Of a stretch of 64,000 nt of DNA, positions 11,237-23,600 are shown piece after piece. A model generated the notes under the pieces. The model made no database searches and was not told where the DNA came from. It saw only the letters and a program-made list of their open reading frames with translations. The position numbers and the translations under genes were made by a program. Source of the DNA: Delphinus delphis (Eukaryota; Chordata; Mammalia; Artiodactyla; Delphinidae). The DNA lies in contig NC_082684.1 in NCBI RefSeq assembly GCF_949987515.2, positions 47,086,006 through 47,150,005 on the forward strand, read 5' to 3'. Position 1 is the stretch's first letter, and each line of letters begins with the position of its first letter.

Positions 11237-13069
11237 TTCCAATTTTCACAAACTAAATTAAAAATTGATCAAATATTGAAATATTTAACCTCTAGAGTAA
11301 ATTATGGTTGAACTTATTCATCATCATGGAATGAATGAAATGAGCCCAGCCTTTCTAAACAGAGCACAAACCCAGAAGCCATAAATGGAAGAAAAGTTGG
11401 ATGTATTTGATAACATTAAAAGATTTTAAACTTCTCTATGGCAGACTTTTTTAATTTATGAGGAACATGTGCAAGTCAAGGGGAAGATGAACCACCGGCC
11501 CCATCCCCTGAATTGTAAGAGGGTGGAGAGTGGACAGAATTTCCCCTTCTGACCTTTGTACTTCTCTCATCTACAAAGGATTCTTTCACCTCAAATGAGG
11601 ATCTTCATCTTGCTCCCTCTTTGAATTCTGTCTCACTAGGTATTTCTTTCTCCTTTCTTCCTTTCTGTTTTCTTTTACACTCTGATTCTTGAGTATGCAA
11701 CAAGTGAGGGGCTTTGTGGTAGGCTACAGGGAAAGAATCGCTTTCTTTGAACTTGCTGCCGTTAGCAGAACTATTAGACAAGTAACTGTCAATGGGCTCA
11801 CCAGCCACTTATGACTTGGTTATGTCAGAGTAGCATACATTGCATGGTCATCAGTGGTTAACATCATTGGCTAAAACAAGGGTAGCTAACCTTTCCTGGG
11901 TGGCCTGCTTTACCGTAAAGTCAGTGTGTTAGGTGTCCCATTGAGAGAGACTTTTACTATAACACCATACTGTGTAATCTTGGAAAACTTGGAACATCAG
12001 AAATTTCATGCAAGACCTCATTTTAGGGTGAGAACTGAAACATTACAGGAATGAGAAAGTCATGCATCAATTTTAAAATGATTGTTTGCTTTCTAGTTCT
12101 AATTTTATTCAGAACAATAGAATCCAACCAAGAACGTATTTCTTTTCTTATTGCTAAGAGAGAGCTCAAGTCTTACTAATGTTGCCAAACAATTGAAAAA
12201 GGGCTACTGTTTAGAGGGAAGATGTTCAAGACAGAGGAGGAGACACAGGTGAATAGATGAACTCTGTTGGATGGTATTTGAAGATATTGTTAATGAGGAT
12301 GACATATAAATAAGGAAACCACCGAATTTAATCTCAGTTCATTTTAGCTTCTTTGGAAACACATTAAAAAGTATCATTGTTTATCAAACGGAAAAGAAAA
12401 GTTGATAGTGAAAGAGAAGTTTATCTTTTATAGGGTATAAACTATTACAAAGAATAAAGAGAAATTAAAACTATCTTGTTAGAGTACCTGAGAATGTTCC
12501 CTTAGAAATGCCAAAATCTTGACGTTCTGACTATTTCAAAGAACACTGAAAAAACACAGGCATACGGAATGCGATGGCTTTTTGTTCCTTTGGGGCTCCT
12601 TTAACATATTCTGGGAAATGTTTTCTCAAAACATTTTTATTTAGGAAATTGGAAAAGAGATTTTTATCATAAATATTACTTGTTTTGTTTTCAAGCATCT
12701 GTATTTACAGGATGAAAGGTAATATTTTTAAGATACATATTGTCCAAAGATACGAAAGCTCTAGAAAAAAAATACAATTCAGTTTGCTGAAGGAAGAGCC
12801 GCAAGCATGAGAAGTCATATGATGAGTCTCAGGTAGAGTGTGGGAACAGCCCTACTATAAGTAAGGCAGTTTCTCAGCTGCCAAAGTGAGTGTCTGGGCC
12901 CCAGGTCAACCAGCCCCTTCATAGTTGTTTCCCCAGGGTTCTATTCAATCTGTCTAATGTAAACACTCCATTTTTTGTTTTTAACTTTTGGAAAGTAAAT
13001 ATATTAATAAAAATGAAAATATCCATCGTCTCTATTTTAAAGTATTTAAAAATACTTTAAAAACAGTTT
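11237..13069. other. AT-rich flank, nothing recognised
   Basis: No gene or clear repeat. Short spurious frames only. Confidence 0.5.
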
Positions 13070-13398
13070 TTAAAAATAAATTTATTTATTTATTTTTGGC
13101 TGCGTTGGGTCTTCGTTGCTGCGCAACAGGCTTTCTCTAGTTGCGGCGAGCGGGGGCTACTCTTCATTGCAGTGCGTGGGCTTCTCATTGCGGTGGCTTC
13201 TCTTGTTGTGGAGCACAGGCTCTAGGCACACGGGCTTCAGTAGTTGTGGCACGTGGGCTCTAGAGCGCAGGCTCAGTAGTTGTGGCGCATGGACTTAGTT
13301 GCTCCACGGCATGTGGGATCTTCCCGGACCAGGGATGGAACCTGTGTCCTCTGCATTGGCAGGCAGATTCTTAACCACTGTGCCACCAGGGAAGTCCC
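13070..13398 (-). mobile_element. CHR-type SINE (longer, older subfamily), minus strand
   Basis: On + it runs from TTTATTTATTTTTGGCTGCG through TCTCATTGCGGTGGCTTCTC, AGTAGTTGTGGCGCATGG, GGATCTTCCCGGACCAGG to GTGCCACCAGGGAAGTCCC. Confidence 0.92.
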
Positions 13399-14879
13399 TA
13401 AAAATACTTCCATATGGCATTATGTCAATTTAAAGTGGATTCCTTTACAGATGACAAACATATTGATGATATGGATTTTATTAAATTATTAAAAGAGACA
13501 AATACGTGAAAAGAAAAAAAATGAAATATTAGACAATGGCAATTGCATTAGTTGAGGAATGAATACAGTCAATGGTGTTATTTGCTTATAGAGAAGAGTC
13601 AAATAACTCTGTTTTAATTGACCCAGCAGGGTATCATAGTTGGAGGGAGATTTCAGAACCTGGCAGAAGAATAAGGGAAGAGTAGTTGGTGGATCCTTTG
13701 GGATTCATTACCATAAAATGGTTTGTGATTCTGACTTTTTAAAGAATAAATGGGAGACTATTCTTTTAAAAATACAGGCAAGTGTTGCTTGAAACTTATC
13801 CCTCCCTACTGAAGATAGTTTTGATGTTAGTGTGAAAATTTGCTCATGAACAAATTTGTCTAGGTTACTGTAGACATCAGTTAAGCCCTTGTGCCTGGGA
13901 AAATTCTACCTTTAGCATAAAAGGAGATAAACACATTCTGGGTATGCTGGCTCTTTAGACTAGCCAGCTGTCTTTCACCCTCTGAGCTCCCTTTGCCATC
14001 GTAGAAGCTTCAATGCTGTCACACTAAGGTACAGGACTGGGCAGGTGACAAATCTAAGAGCTAGACCCAGGCGTGACCTGGAGCTGGGGCTCTGCTTAAA
14101 CAATAAGCAAAGGATAAGAGTTTCTATTGCCCTACTCAAGAAGCTCAAGTCAAACCTGGTACTTTTGCTGTTTGGCCTACATACCAAGATATGTATGGTT
14201 CCTTCAAAATACTTGTTGGAAGCATTCACTACTTATTCTAGGGCAGGTGTTCCTGAGCAGGGATCTAGAGACTCTGAAGGGAGTCAGCGAATTCCCTGAA
14301 ATTATATACAAAATTTGGTGTGTAGATGAGCATATGCGTTTTTCTAGGGTGTGCTTCATCAGATTCTCAAAGGGGTTGTGGTCCCAAAACAAAAATAAGA
14401 ACTGCTTCTCTAGAAGGGAAAAATTTTCTAGAATTTTCCCAATGAGCATAATTCAATAATTTCTGGCTACTTTTTTTTTCAGAAGAATTAAGTTGAACGA
14501 TTAAAACTACATTGCATTTTCCTTTTCGTACAATTTTTATTGCATAAAAATACAGAAAAGTATTTTTGTTCATCCAGATTTAATCTTCCTGTTTAAAAAA
14601 TAGTGTGTGAGTTAATTGGTTACAAATGAAATGCATATTTAAAAATTCTATTCAAACAAAGATGCTATTCCATACTTCCACATTTTAAATTCTAGCTATT
14701 TTAACTAAAAATATCTCAAAGTTCATCCCAGAAGGAGACAAAACCGTAGCCCTTTCCCAATCCATCTTTAGGAAATACAAAATGATCAGACTTTTTATCA
14801 CTGAAATATACATTAGAACTCTAGTCAATCACTTAAAAAATTAAAAAAAAGAGAGAGAGGTATAAATAACAAGTCAATA
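13399..14879. other. Flank; possible old DNA-transposon fragment
   Basis: No gene. About 14,236-14,412 (GATCTAGAGACTCTG... to TTCTCAAAGGGGTTGTGGTC) resembles an old non-autonomous hAT-like element; tentative. Confidence 0.4.
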
Positions 14880-15017
14880 TAAGATATAAAATGGAATCAT
14901 AAAAATGCTCAATTAAACCCAGAGAAGGAAGAAAAGGAGGACATAGTAGCCAAGAATTAATCCACTGAAAACAGTAAGAAGGTAGAATTCAATCCAATGA
15001 TACCAACAATCACTTTA

Positions 15018-15148
15018 TTTTTTTATTTTTATTTTTTCTGGCTGTGCTGCAGCTTGTGGGATCTTAGTTCCATGACCAGGGATCAAACCTGGGCCCTTGT
15101 CAGTGAAAGCATAGAGTCCTAACAACTGGACTGCCAGGGAATTCCTCA
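15018..15148 (-). mobile_element. tRNA-derived SINE, minus strand, inside the old L1
   Basis: Reads on + as poly-T, GGATCTTAGTTCCATGACCA, GGGATCAAACCTGGGCCC, ACTGGACTGCCAGGGAATTC. A perfect 14-nt target-site duplication CAACAATCACTTTA flanks it (15004-15017, 15149-15162). Confidence 0.93.
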
Positions 15149-15262
15149 CAACAATCACTTTAAAAGTGAATGATCTGGACATATCAGTTAAAAGACAGAG
15201 ATTGTTAGATTGGATAAAATAGCAAGACCCAATTACATACTATCTATTACAAACTCACTTTA

Positions 15263-17696
15263 TTCATTTTGCTCAATTTTCTATTTATTCTTTTTTTTAA
15301 AAAAAATCTTTATTATAGTATAATTGCTTTACAATGGTGTGTCAGTTTCTGCTTTATAACAAAGTGAATCAGTTATACATATACATATGTCCCCACATCT
15401 CTTCCCTCTTGCATCTCCCTCCCTCCTACCCTCCCTATCCCACCCCTCTAGGTGGTCACAAAGCACTGAGCTGATCTCCCTGTGCTATGCGGCTTCTTCC
15501 CACTAGCTATCTATTTTGGTAGTGTATATATGTCCATGCCACTCTCTCACTTCGTCCAGCTTACCCTTCTCCCTCCCTGTATCCTCAAGTCCATTCTCTA
15601 GTAGGTCTGCATCTTTATTCCCGTCTTGCCCCTAGGTTCTTCTGACCATTTTCTTTTTTTTTTAGATTCCATATATATGTGTTAGCATATGGTATTTGTT
15701 TTTCTCTTTCTGACTTACTTCACTCTGTATGACAGTCTCTAGGTCCATCCACCTCACTACAAATAACTCAGTTTTGTTCCTTTTTATGGCTGAGTAATAT
15801 TCCATTGTATACATGTGCCACAGTATCTTTATCCATTCATCTGTTGATGGACACTTAGGTTGCTTCCATGTCCTGACTATTGTAAATAGAGCTGCAATGA
15901 ACATTTTAGTACATGACTCTTTTTGAATTATGGTTTTCTCAGGGTATATGCCCAGTAGTGGGATTGCTGGGTCATATGGTAGTTCTATTTTTCAGGAACC
16001 TCCATACTGTTCTCCATAGTGGCTGTATCAATTTACATTCCCACCAACAGTGCAAGCGGGTTCTCTTTTCTCCACACCCTCTCCAGTATTTGTTGTTTGT
16101 AGATTTTTTGATGATGGCCATTCTGACTGGTGTGAGGTGATACCTCATTGTAGTTTTGATTTGCATTTCTCTAATGATTAATGATGTTGAGTATTCTTTC
16201 ATGTGTTTGTTGGCAATCTATATATCTTCTTTGGAGAAATGTCTGTTTAGGTCTTCTGCCCATTTTTGGATTGGGTTGTTTGTTTCTTTGATATTGAGCT
16301 GCATGAGTTGCTTGTATGTTTTAGAGATTAATCCTTTGTCAGTTGCTTCGTTTGCAAATATTTTCTCCCATTCTGAGAGCTGTCTTTTCGTCTTGTTTAT
16401 GGTTTCCTTTGCTGTGCAAAAGCTTTTAAGTTTCATTAGGTCCCATTTGTTTATTTTTGTTTTTATTTCCATTTCTCTAGGAGGTGGGTCAAAAAGGATC
16501 TTGCTGTGATTTATGTCCTAGAGTGTTCTGCCTATGTTTTCCTCTAAGAGTTTGATGGTGTCTGGCCTTACATTTAGGTCTTTAATCCATTTTGGGTTTA
16601 TTTTTGTGTATGGTGTTAGGGAGTGTTCTAATTTCATTCTTTTACATGTAGCTGTCCAGTTTTCCCAGCACCACTTATTGAAGAGGCTGTCTCTTCTCCA
16701 CTGTATATTCTTGCCTCCTTTATCAAAGATAAGGTGACCATATGTGCGTGGGTTTATCTCTGGGCTTTCTATCCTGTTCCATTGATCTATATTTCTGTTT
16801 TTGTGCCAGTACCATACTCTCTTGATTACTGTAGCTTTGTAGTATAATCTGAAGTCAGGGAGCCTGATTCCTTCAGCTCCGTTTTTCTTTCTCAAGATTG
16901 CTTTGGCTATTCGGGGTCTTTTGTGTTTCCATACAAATTGTGAAATCTTTTGTTCTAGTTCTGTGAAAAATGCCAGTGGTAGTTTGATAGGGATTGCATT
17001 GAATCTGTAGATTGCTTTGGGTAGTATAGTCATTTTCACAATGTTGATTCTTCTAATCCAAGAACATGGTGTATCTCTCCATCTATTTGTATCATCTTTA
17101 ATTTCTTTCATCAGTGTCTTATAATTTTCTGCATCCAGGTTTTTTTGTCTCCTTAGGTAGGTTTATTCCTAGATATTTTATCCTCTTTGTTGCAATGGTA
17201 AATGGGAGTGTTTTCTTAATTTCACTTTCAGATTTTTCATCATTAGTGTATAGGAATGCAAGAGATTTCTGTGCATTAATTTTGTATCCTGCTACTTTAC
17301 CAAATTCATTGATTAGCTCTAGTAGTTTTCTGTTAGCATCTTCAGGATTCTCTGTGTATAGTATCATGTCATCTGCAAACAATGACAGCTTTACTTCTTT
17401 TCCAATTTGGATTCCTTTTATTTCTTTTTCTTCTCTGATTGCTGTGGCTAAAACTTCCAAAACTATGTTGAATAATAGTGGTGAGAGTGGGCAACCTTGT
17501 CTTGTTCCTGATCTTAGTGGAAATGCTTTCAGTTTTTCACCATTGAGGACGATGTTGGCTGTGGGTTTGTCATATATAGCCTTTATTATGTTGAGGAAAG
17601 TTCCCTCTATGCCTACTTTCTGGAGGGTTTTTATCATAAATGGGTGTTGAATTTTGTCAGAAGCTTTTTCTGCATCTATTGAGATGATCATATGGT
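15263..17696 (-). mobile_element. Younger L1 3' portion (about 2.4 kb), minus strand
   Basis: Poly-T/3'UTR at about 15,285, then the C-terminal two-thirds of ORF2 on the minus strand. The reverse-transcriptase core [11 protein letters not shown] is visible in the frame 17119-17706 (-), downstream pieces at 16518-17111 (-), 16218-16472 (-), 15662-15904 (-). 5'-truncated just before the RT core and broken by several stops and frameshifts, so not functional. Flanked by ACAAACTCACTTTA (15250-15263) and ACAAACCCACTTTA (17697-17710), a target-site duplication with one mismatch. Confidence 0.93.
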
Positions 17697-18481
17697 ACAA
17701 ACCCACTTTAAATGTAAAGACTTAGATCAAAAGTAAAAGGATGGAAAAAGATACAACTTGAAAATACTAACTAAAGGCAAGCTGGAGTAACTACCCTAAT
17801 TTCAGACAAAGTAGTCTTCAGAATAACAAAGATTATTAGGGAAAAAGAGGGGCATTACATAATGATAAAGGAGTCAATTTTCCAGGAAGACATAAGAATC
17901 CTAAATGTGTATGCATCTAATAGTAGAGCTTCAGAATTCATGAGGCAAAAATGGACTACATAAATAGACAAATATACAATTATAATTGGAGACTTCAGCA
18001 CCCCTCTATCAGTAATTGATAAAATATATAGCAGAAAATAAATAAGGATTTAGATGACCTAAACAGCACTATCCAGCAACTTGACCTTGTTGACTTTCAT
18101 AGACCACTGCATCCAACAGCAGTGGAATACATAATTCTTCTCAAGTGCACATGGAACATTCACCAACATAGACCGTATCCTGAGTCATAAAGCAAACCTT
18201 AAGAAAGCTGAAAGAATCGAAATCACACAAAATATCTTCTCAGACCATAATAGAATTAAACAGAAATTAACAACAGAAAGATACCTGGAAAATTCCCAAA
18301 TGTTTGGACGTTAAACTACAGGGTTCTACATAATCTATAGGTCAAAGAGAAGGTCACAAGGAATAGGAAGCACATCTGTGTGAAGCCGGGACTGGGTGTG
18401 GTCTAAGAGAATGGCCCACCAGTGAAACAGAAGCAGGAGCAGCCCCTCAGGCCCCTCAGAGAAGGACAGACCATGACATGT

Positions 18482-18650
18482 GGGCTTCCCTGGTGGCTCA
18501 GTGGTTAAAAATCTGCCTGCCAGTGCAGGGGAAATGGGTTTGATCCCTGGTCTGGGAAGATCCCACATGCCGTGGAGCAACTAAACCCCTGTGCCACAAC
18601 TACTGAGCCTGCGCTCTAGAGCCCGTAAGCCACAACTATGGAGCCCATAG
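18482..18650 (+). mobile_element. CHR-type SINE (older), plus strand
   Basis: GGGCTTCCCTGGTGGCTCAG head, GGTCTGGGAAGATCCCACAT, then ACTACTGAGCCTGCGCTCTA. Truncated at the 3' side, where it meets a second SINE tail to tail. Confidence 0.88.
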
Positions 18651-18884
18651 TGGGTTTTTTTGGTTTTTTTTTAATATAAATTTATTTATTTTAGTTTTGG
18701 CTGTGTTGGATCTTCACTGCTGTGTGCAGGCTTTCTCAAGTTGTGGTGAGCAGGGGCTACTGTTCGTTGCAGTGTGCGGGCTTCTCATTGCGGTGGCTTC
18801 TCTTGTTGCGGAGCACGGGCTCTAGGCATGCGGGCTTCAATAGCTGCAGCATGCAGGCTCAGTAGTTGTGGCACACAGGCTTAA
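18651..18884 (-). mobile_element. CHR-type SINE, minus strand, head missing
   Basis: Poly-T then GGCTGTGTTGGATCTTCACT, TCTCATTGCGGTGGCTTCTC, GCTCAGTAGTTGTGGCACAC; the tRNA-like head is absent. Forms an inverted pair with the preceding copy. Confidence 0.88.
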
Positions 18885-19184
18885 AGCAAGTGTGGATTTG
18901 TGAGTGAGAGTTGGGCACTGGGGTGGGAGAACAGTGCCTGGAGAACATTTGGGGCCTCTGTGGTATTGTTCTCGGCACTACTGCCCAGTTTTTCTTCCCC
19001 TAAATGTTCTGCTTTAATAAATGCAATAACCTCTCTGGGCCAAATGAGGAAACAAAGTCAAAGGAGATGGCACAGTTTGCAACAGAGAACAAAGTTCTCA
19101 GCTCTTTGCTTTTGATTCCTCCCCTTTGACCCTCAAAGTATCCCATACTTTGATTTCCCCATTATAATCAAATCAAAAAATTGT
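18885..19184. other. Flank, nothing recognised
   Basis: No gene or clear repeat. Confidence 0.5.
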
Positions 19185-19355
19185 AACTATGGTCTCCTTA
19201 TCATATGGCAGGTACTATGCTAAACATTTTACAAACATTACTTTATTCCACCCTCACAAAAAAGCCTGTCAGGGAGATATTATCCCCACTTCTCAGAGGT
19301 ATAAACTGAGGTGCAGAGAGACTAAACAGGCACAGAGCTGGCAAGAGGCAAAGCT
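19185..19355 (-). repeat. MIR SINE
   Basis: Reverse-complement MIR: GGTACTATGCTAAACATTTT, TATTATCCCCACTTCTCAGA, GTGCAGAGAGACTAAACAGG. Confidence 0.75.
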
Positions 19356-19822
19356 GGTTCCTTTTTTGTCTGTTGACTCCTGTTTTGTCTGATTGCTGAG
19401 GCTCTTAATGCCCACGAATGTGCCGCTTCCCACTGTGGGTCTCCCTACCTGGCTGTCGACTGTGCACTTCTGAGTGTCTAAAAACACAAAGGTCTGACAG
19501 CATCTGATTAAGAAGTTTTTGCTTTTCTAGGGCAGAAATCTAGATTATTAAGGATGCCCAAGGAGGGAATAGCAGGAGTTAGGCCAGTCGTCATATTTAA
19601 GCAGAACCATTTTGACATTCATTTATAATATCTTCATGAAGGTAGGTCTAGGTTTAAAGATTCATTAGCCATGCCATCTTTGGTGAGCCTTCTCATTTGA
19701 CTCTTCCCCAGTGGGCCCCTGGGACAGCACACCAGCAGCATGAAGGAAAAACTCACTTTAGACGTGTCCAGCACTATCACAAACTTTAAAACATATATGG
19801 GATAGTTCAAGACCCAAATATA

Positions 19823-19901
19823 GTAAAGCGGAAACTAACACACCATTGTAAAGCAATTATACTCCAATAAAGATGGAAAAAAATAAATTAAAAAAAAAAA
19901 G
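19823..19901 (+). mobile_element. L1 3'-end fragment (short)
   Basis: GGAAACTAACACACCATTGT, AGCAATTATACTCCAATAAA and poly-A: the last about 75 nt of a cetartiodactyl L1, flanked by AGACCCAAATAT and AGACCCAAGTAT. Confidence 0.82.
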
Positions 19902-20979
19902 ACCCAAGTATATGAGGTTCAAAATGTTTACCCTCCTTTGAGACCCTGATCAAGGGCACTTTCCTGAACTCCCTAAGAGAATAACCCTTCTCTCTCTCTA
20001 AACTTTGGGTAGACTACTGGCTTATCCTTCATTACATTTTGAGTAGAGTGTAGTCAGTTGTGTAGCTGTCTCATGGTCTGTGCTTGGTTAGAACTCTGAG
20101 GGCAGCAATGTGGTCTGGCTCATCTGTCTCCTCCCCTACCCCACCCTAGCCTGCAAACACAAATAGCACCTAGGAGAGTGCCTGGGACTTAGCTGGTACT
20201 GAATAAATGTTTGTTAAATTGAACTGAACTGAGTTGAAATGCAAAGACTGGGCCTACCCAGGAGAAAAGAGAGTGAGCTGGAAGAAAACAGAGTTTGCTA
20301 CCGTTTGTCATGCAGAAACCGGACTGTCTCACTCAGAAGTATTAATATTTTCATGAAAGGCATTCCACACCCACACAAGTACCTGTGGTTGAAAGGTAAC
20401 AAAAGCACATGTGAGCCTGTTGAGGTCAGGTAGGCACAAATAAGCCTTTTCAAAATATGGACCGGGCGTCCAGTTTTAGTCTCTACTCAAGCTCTGAGAT
20501 CCCTGAGAAGCTCTTCATAAAGCTGCAGCTAGTACAGCTTTACTTGTGCAAATTCATGTGAGCTAAAGAAACTTTTCAACAGACTCTACTGTGACTGCCT
20601 GGTCAGAAGTTCATTAAATTCATAGTGGTCAAATTTGACAAGAGTATGTCTAGCTTTGTTCTGTGGAAGCCTGAGCAAAGTCATGAAAACCAGATGCAAT
20701 TAGTGGGATTGCCATGAATCCGGAGGGACTGGCCTAAACGTCGTGTTTGTCCTGCTGTGTAAACAAACACATGGGCTTGCACATACATGCTCACTGCTAC
20801 CCACAGTGAGCTACACACAACTCTCTCAAATACACACACTTACTTTACAGTAATTGTTTCAGAAACTGCATTGGTAGAGCACTTGAGCTGCGACCATTAG
20901 TGTGTGTATGCAGAAACTGCCTTCTGTTTTGTATACACCATCACCAGTGCTGAGTGGTTCTCAGTATTTGGCCCCTAAA
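19902..20979. other. Flank with an L2 3' end
   Basis: About 20,100-20,225 resembles an L2 3' end (TGGTACTGAATAAATGTTTG). The rest has no recognised gene or repeat. Confidence 0.5.
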
Positions 20980-21178
20980 CTAGTGGTTCTTACTTTTCCA
21001 TTCATCTGTCAAAATCTCCTGTGGAGTGTTTCAAATGAAAATTCCTGGGCCCCCCGCCCCCCCGCACCTTCAGAAATTCTGGCTCAGCAGGTCTGGGGCA
21101 GAATCTAAGAATCTGCATTTGGCAGACAAATCAATAAGAGGCCCCCCATAATGAATCACACGCTGAGTAATGATTTTC
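20980..21178 (+). repeat. MER5A-like hAT DNA-transposon remnant
   Basis: TAGTGGTTCTTACTTTTCCA terminal end, CTGGGCCCC-rich centre, TTCTGGCTCAGCAGGTCTGG and AATCTAAGAATCTGCATTT agree with MER5A. Confidence 0.75.
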
Positions 21179-21603
21179 TGAAGACTTGTGGATACTTTCA
21201 AGACCTGATCAGTCTACCCTACGTTTTAGCATTGAATCAATGAGGCCAGTGAGACCTCAGTGGCTTTGGAAATTCAAAAAGTCCAGTTGTAGCCTGGTTG
21301 CCCTTATCTGGGATGTTCCAGTGTGCTTCCCTTCCCATGTTTACATCATAAGATGACCTGCATTTAAGAATGTGTCATCATACACATTTATACCTGAAAT
21401 GAACAGAAGCCCACTTTCTTGCTCTAGGTGTTCACACCTAGTATCTCATTTTATTTTAGCAGAGCCAGCACTCAGACTAGAATCTTTTGATGGTGCCAAA
21501 CCCAAAGTGTTGCACTGAACCACAGCTGCCCTCACTGGGTGACCAGGAGTCTCGTAAAATGAAGTCTTTGTATCAGGTGATATTAAAAATAGTTAGCAAC
21601 CAG

Positions 21604-21838
21604 AACAAACGTATGGACACCAAGGGGGGAAAGGGGGGTGGGGGTGGGATGAATTGGGAGATTGGAATTGACATATATACACTAATATGTATAAAATAGA
21701 TAACTAATGAGAACCTGCTGTATAGCACAGGGAATTCTACTTCACTTCGCTGTACAGTAGAAACTAACACAACATTGTGAAACAACTATACCCCAATAAA
21801 AAAAAAAAGAAAGAAAATGTTTATAAAAAAATAAAATA
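21604..21838 (+). mobile_element. L1 3'UTR fragment with target-site duplication
   Basis: GTATGGACACCAAGGGGGGA, GAACCTGCTGTATAGCACAG, CTATACCCCAATAAA and A-rich tail; the 10-nt direct repeat TAGCAACCAG flanks it (21594-21603, 21839-21848). Confidence 0.88.
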
Positions 21839-21848
21839 TAGCAACCAG

Positions 21849-22799
21849 TAATATAGGTGCAGACCCCCTCAGAACTGATGCAGATAAGTGCCCGCAGCCC
21901 ACTCCACTGGTCCTACCCACTGATAATGGTAAAGCACCTTCCAAGGTGTTATCACATGGGACTCAGGCCCCTAATTAGGAGTGGTAGAGAGAAGAGAAAA
22001 TCACCTGCTTTCACCCAACTTTCAGGACAAATGACAGTAAACAGAAAATGATGACTAAAAAATGCAAGTTCACTCTTGAGATAGAGGAGAAGGACTAAAT
22101 TAGAAGATTGTTTTCATAGGGAAGGGTGACAACTCCCACCTCTTCCCCAAACAGTGTCTCAGACTCATGGTCTGACAAGTGTTCCTGTATTTATGCAGAT
22201 AAAGAGAGTATTTTTTAATTATGACTGTCCTACAAATTTGTGGCAAATGCTTGCCAGATCTCAGGCATCATTTGTGTTTACCCCAAAATCTGTCCAAAGA
22301 GAGCTTTATTTCCTTACTATAAAGAATTGCCCTCCTTCTGGGCTCAGATGCAAACACCTGGGATGAGATTGCTGGAAGGTCTAATAAGGTGACTCATTAA
22401 TCCCAACTACCCTCACAGTTATGCCTGGGTCCAGTCCAGGTCAGCTGTCCTTTGACCCTCTGTCAGGGTCTGTAAGAAACCCTATGTAAGTGGAGGTGGA
22501 TTTTCTCTGCAAATTGCCGTTGAGAAAACTTTCTGGTCAACTACAGGTTTCCTTCTTTTCGTTCCGTCTTCACACTTCCCAGCTAGTGGACATCTTACCT
22601 ATTCTACACCGAGTTTTCACACTTAATATTCAATCGTTTTAAATTTCACAACTCATGATTCTCTATTTTCTTGAGAAGTTGAACTTTCATCTTTGATAGT
22701 TTCTAGATTTCCTCTTTTTTTTTTTTTTTTTGTTCAGCCATTTAAATGTGGAGCACTGTTGTCCTGAGTGCTCCATTGCTGACTTAAAATGATTTCTGA
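21849..22799. other. Flank, nothing recognised
   Basis: No gene or clear repeat. Poly-T run near 22,714-22,731. Confidence 0.5.
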
Positions 22800-23600
22800 T
22801 TTAAAATCATGACATTTGAATTTAAAATCCCACACTTAATACAGCAGCGCCTAATAACAATGCCCGCAAGGTAATGTAATTGGAAAATACTCTATTCTGG
22901 CTTCACTTCCCTAAAAGCATTCCAACATTACTCATTCAAAGAGCTAAAATAAAAGCTTGATCTTGGAATTAATTGGAGATTAACATGAAATCTTAATTTT
23001 AAATGTATCAAAGGAAAGAAAGAAAACAATTTAGACCCCAGTGTACATCAAAGGATAATTCTATCTGGCAACGTACAATGGCTTGGCGGCAGCCTAATCT
23101 CTCACCACACCCTAATGCTTCCATAGCTACCGCACCACAGAAGCCACAACAACATCTTTAGTGCTGTTCCCTCATGCAAGGAACTCTCCCCAGCACTGCG
23201 GCTGGGATTTAATTAATTACGGCTATTTACAAACTCATAGAAGCCGGTTACACACCAACAGAGAATCCCCACCCGCTCAGCAAGGGGCCTCTCTGGAAGT
23301 CATTGACGAACTGGCTTCCGATGGCTGCTATTGGCCATGGATCGAACCCTGGCAAAGATACCAATTTAGCTTCTGCCCTGTTTATAATCTCTGCGGTGGG
23401 AGAGGCCCCTCAGGCACTGGGGTACTTGGCCAGAGGGATGAATGAGAGACTAAGAACAAGGTGGGAGAGAATTTGGAGCCCAACACCAGCTGCATGCAGG
23501 GTTCAAAGTGGTGTCAAATGTCAGCACTTTGCAGGGAGGGATTCTTATGCACATACCTTCTTCTCCTAGGCACGGTCTCACGTGCATTTTTTTTTCCCCA
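22800..23600. promoter_or_regulatory. Candidate conserved enhancer
   Basis: Repeat-free stretch dense in developmental factor words: paired TCF/LEF-like ATCAAAGG at 23007-23014 and 23047-23054, TAATTAATTA at 23210-23219, homeodomain-like CTAATAACAATG near 22,851, TTTACAAAC near 23,226 and an inverted CCAAT box in CTATTGGCCA near 23,330. It lies about 27 kb upstream of BMP4. Function and conservation are inferred from word content only. Confidence 0.35.

Larger units (their letters stand above)
14880..18361 (+). mobile_element. Old L1M fragment (+), split by two later insertions
   Basis: Old L1 ORF2 endonuclease-region sequence on +: left part 14880-15262 (AAAAGACAGAGATTGTTAGA...), right part from about 17703 (AAAGTAAAAGGATGGAAAAA, GGAGACTTCAGCACCCCTCT = degenerate GDFSTPLS, AGTGCACATGGAACATTCAC). 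Many stops. Interrupted by the SINE at 15018-15148 and the L1 at 15263-17696. Confidence 0.8.

Noticed and set aside
17114..17650. 178-codon + frame opposite the L1
   Set aside because: Antisense shadow of L1 ORF2.
17119..17706. 195-codon reverse-transcriptase-like minus-strand frame
   Set aside because: Real L1 ORF2 homology but part of a 5'-truncated, stop-broken retrotransposon; annotated as a mobile element, not a gene.
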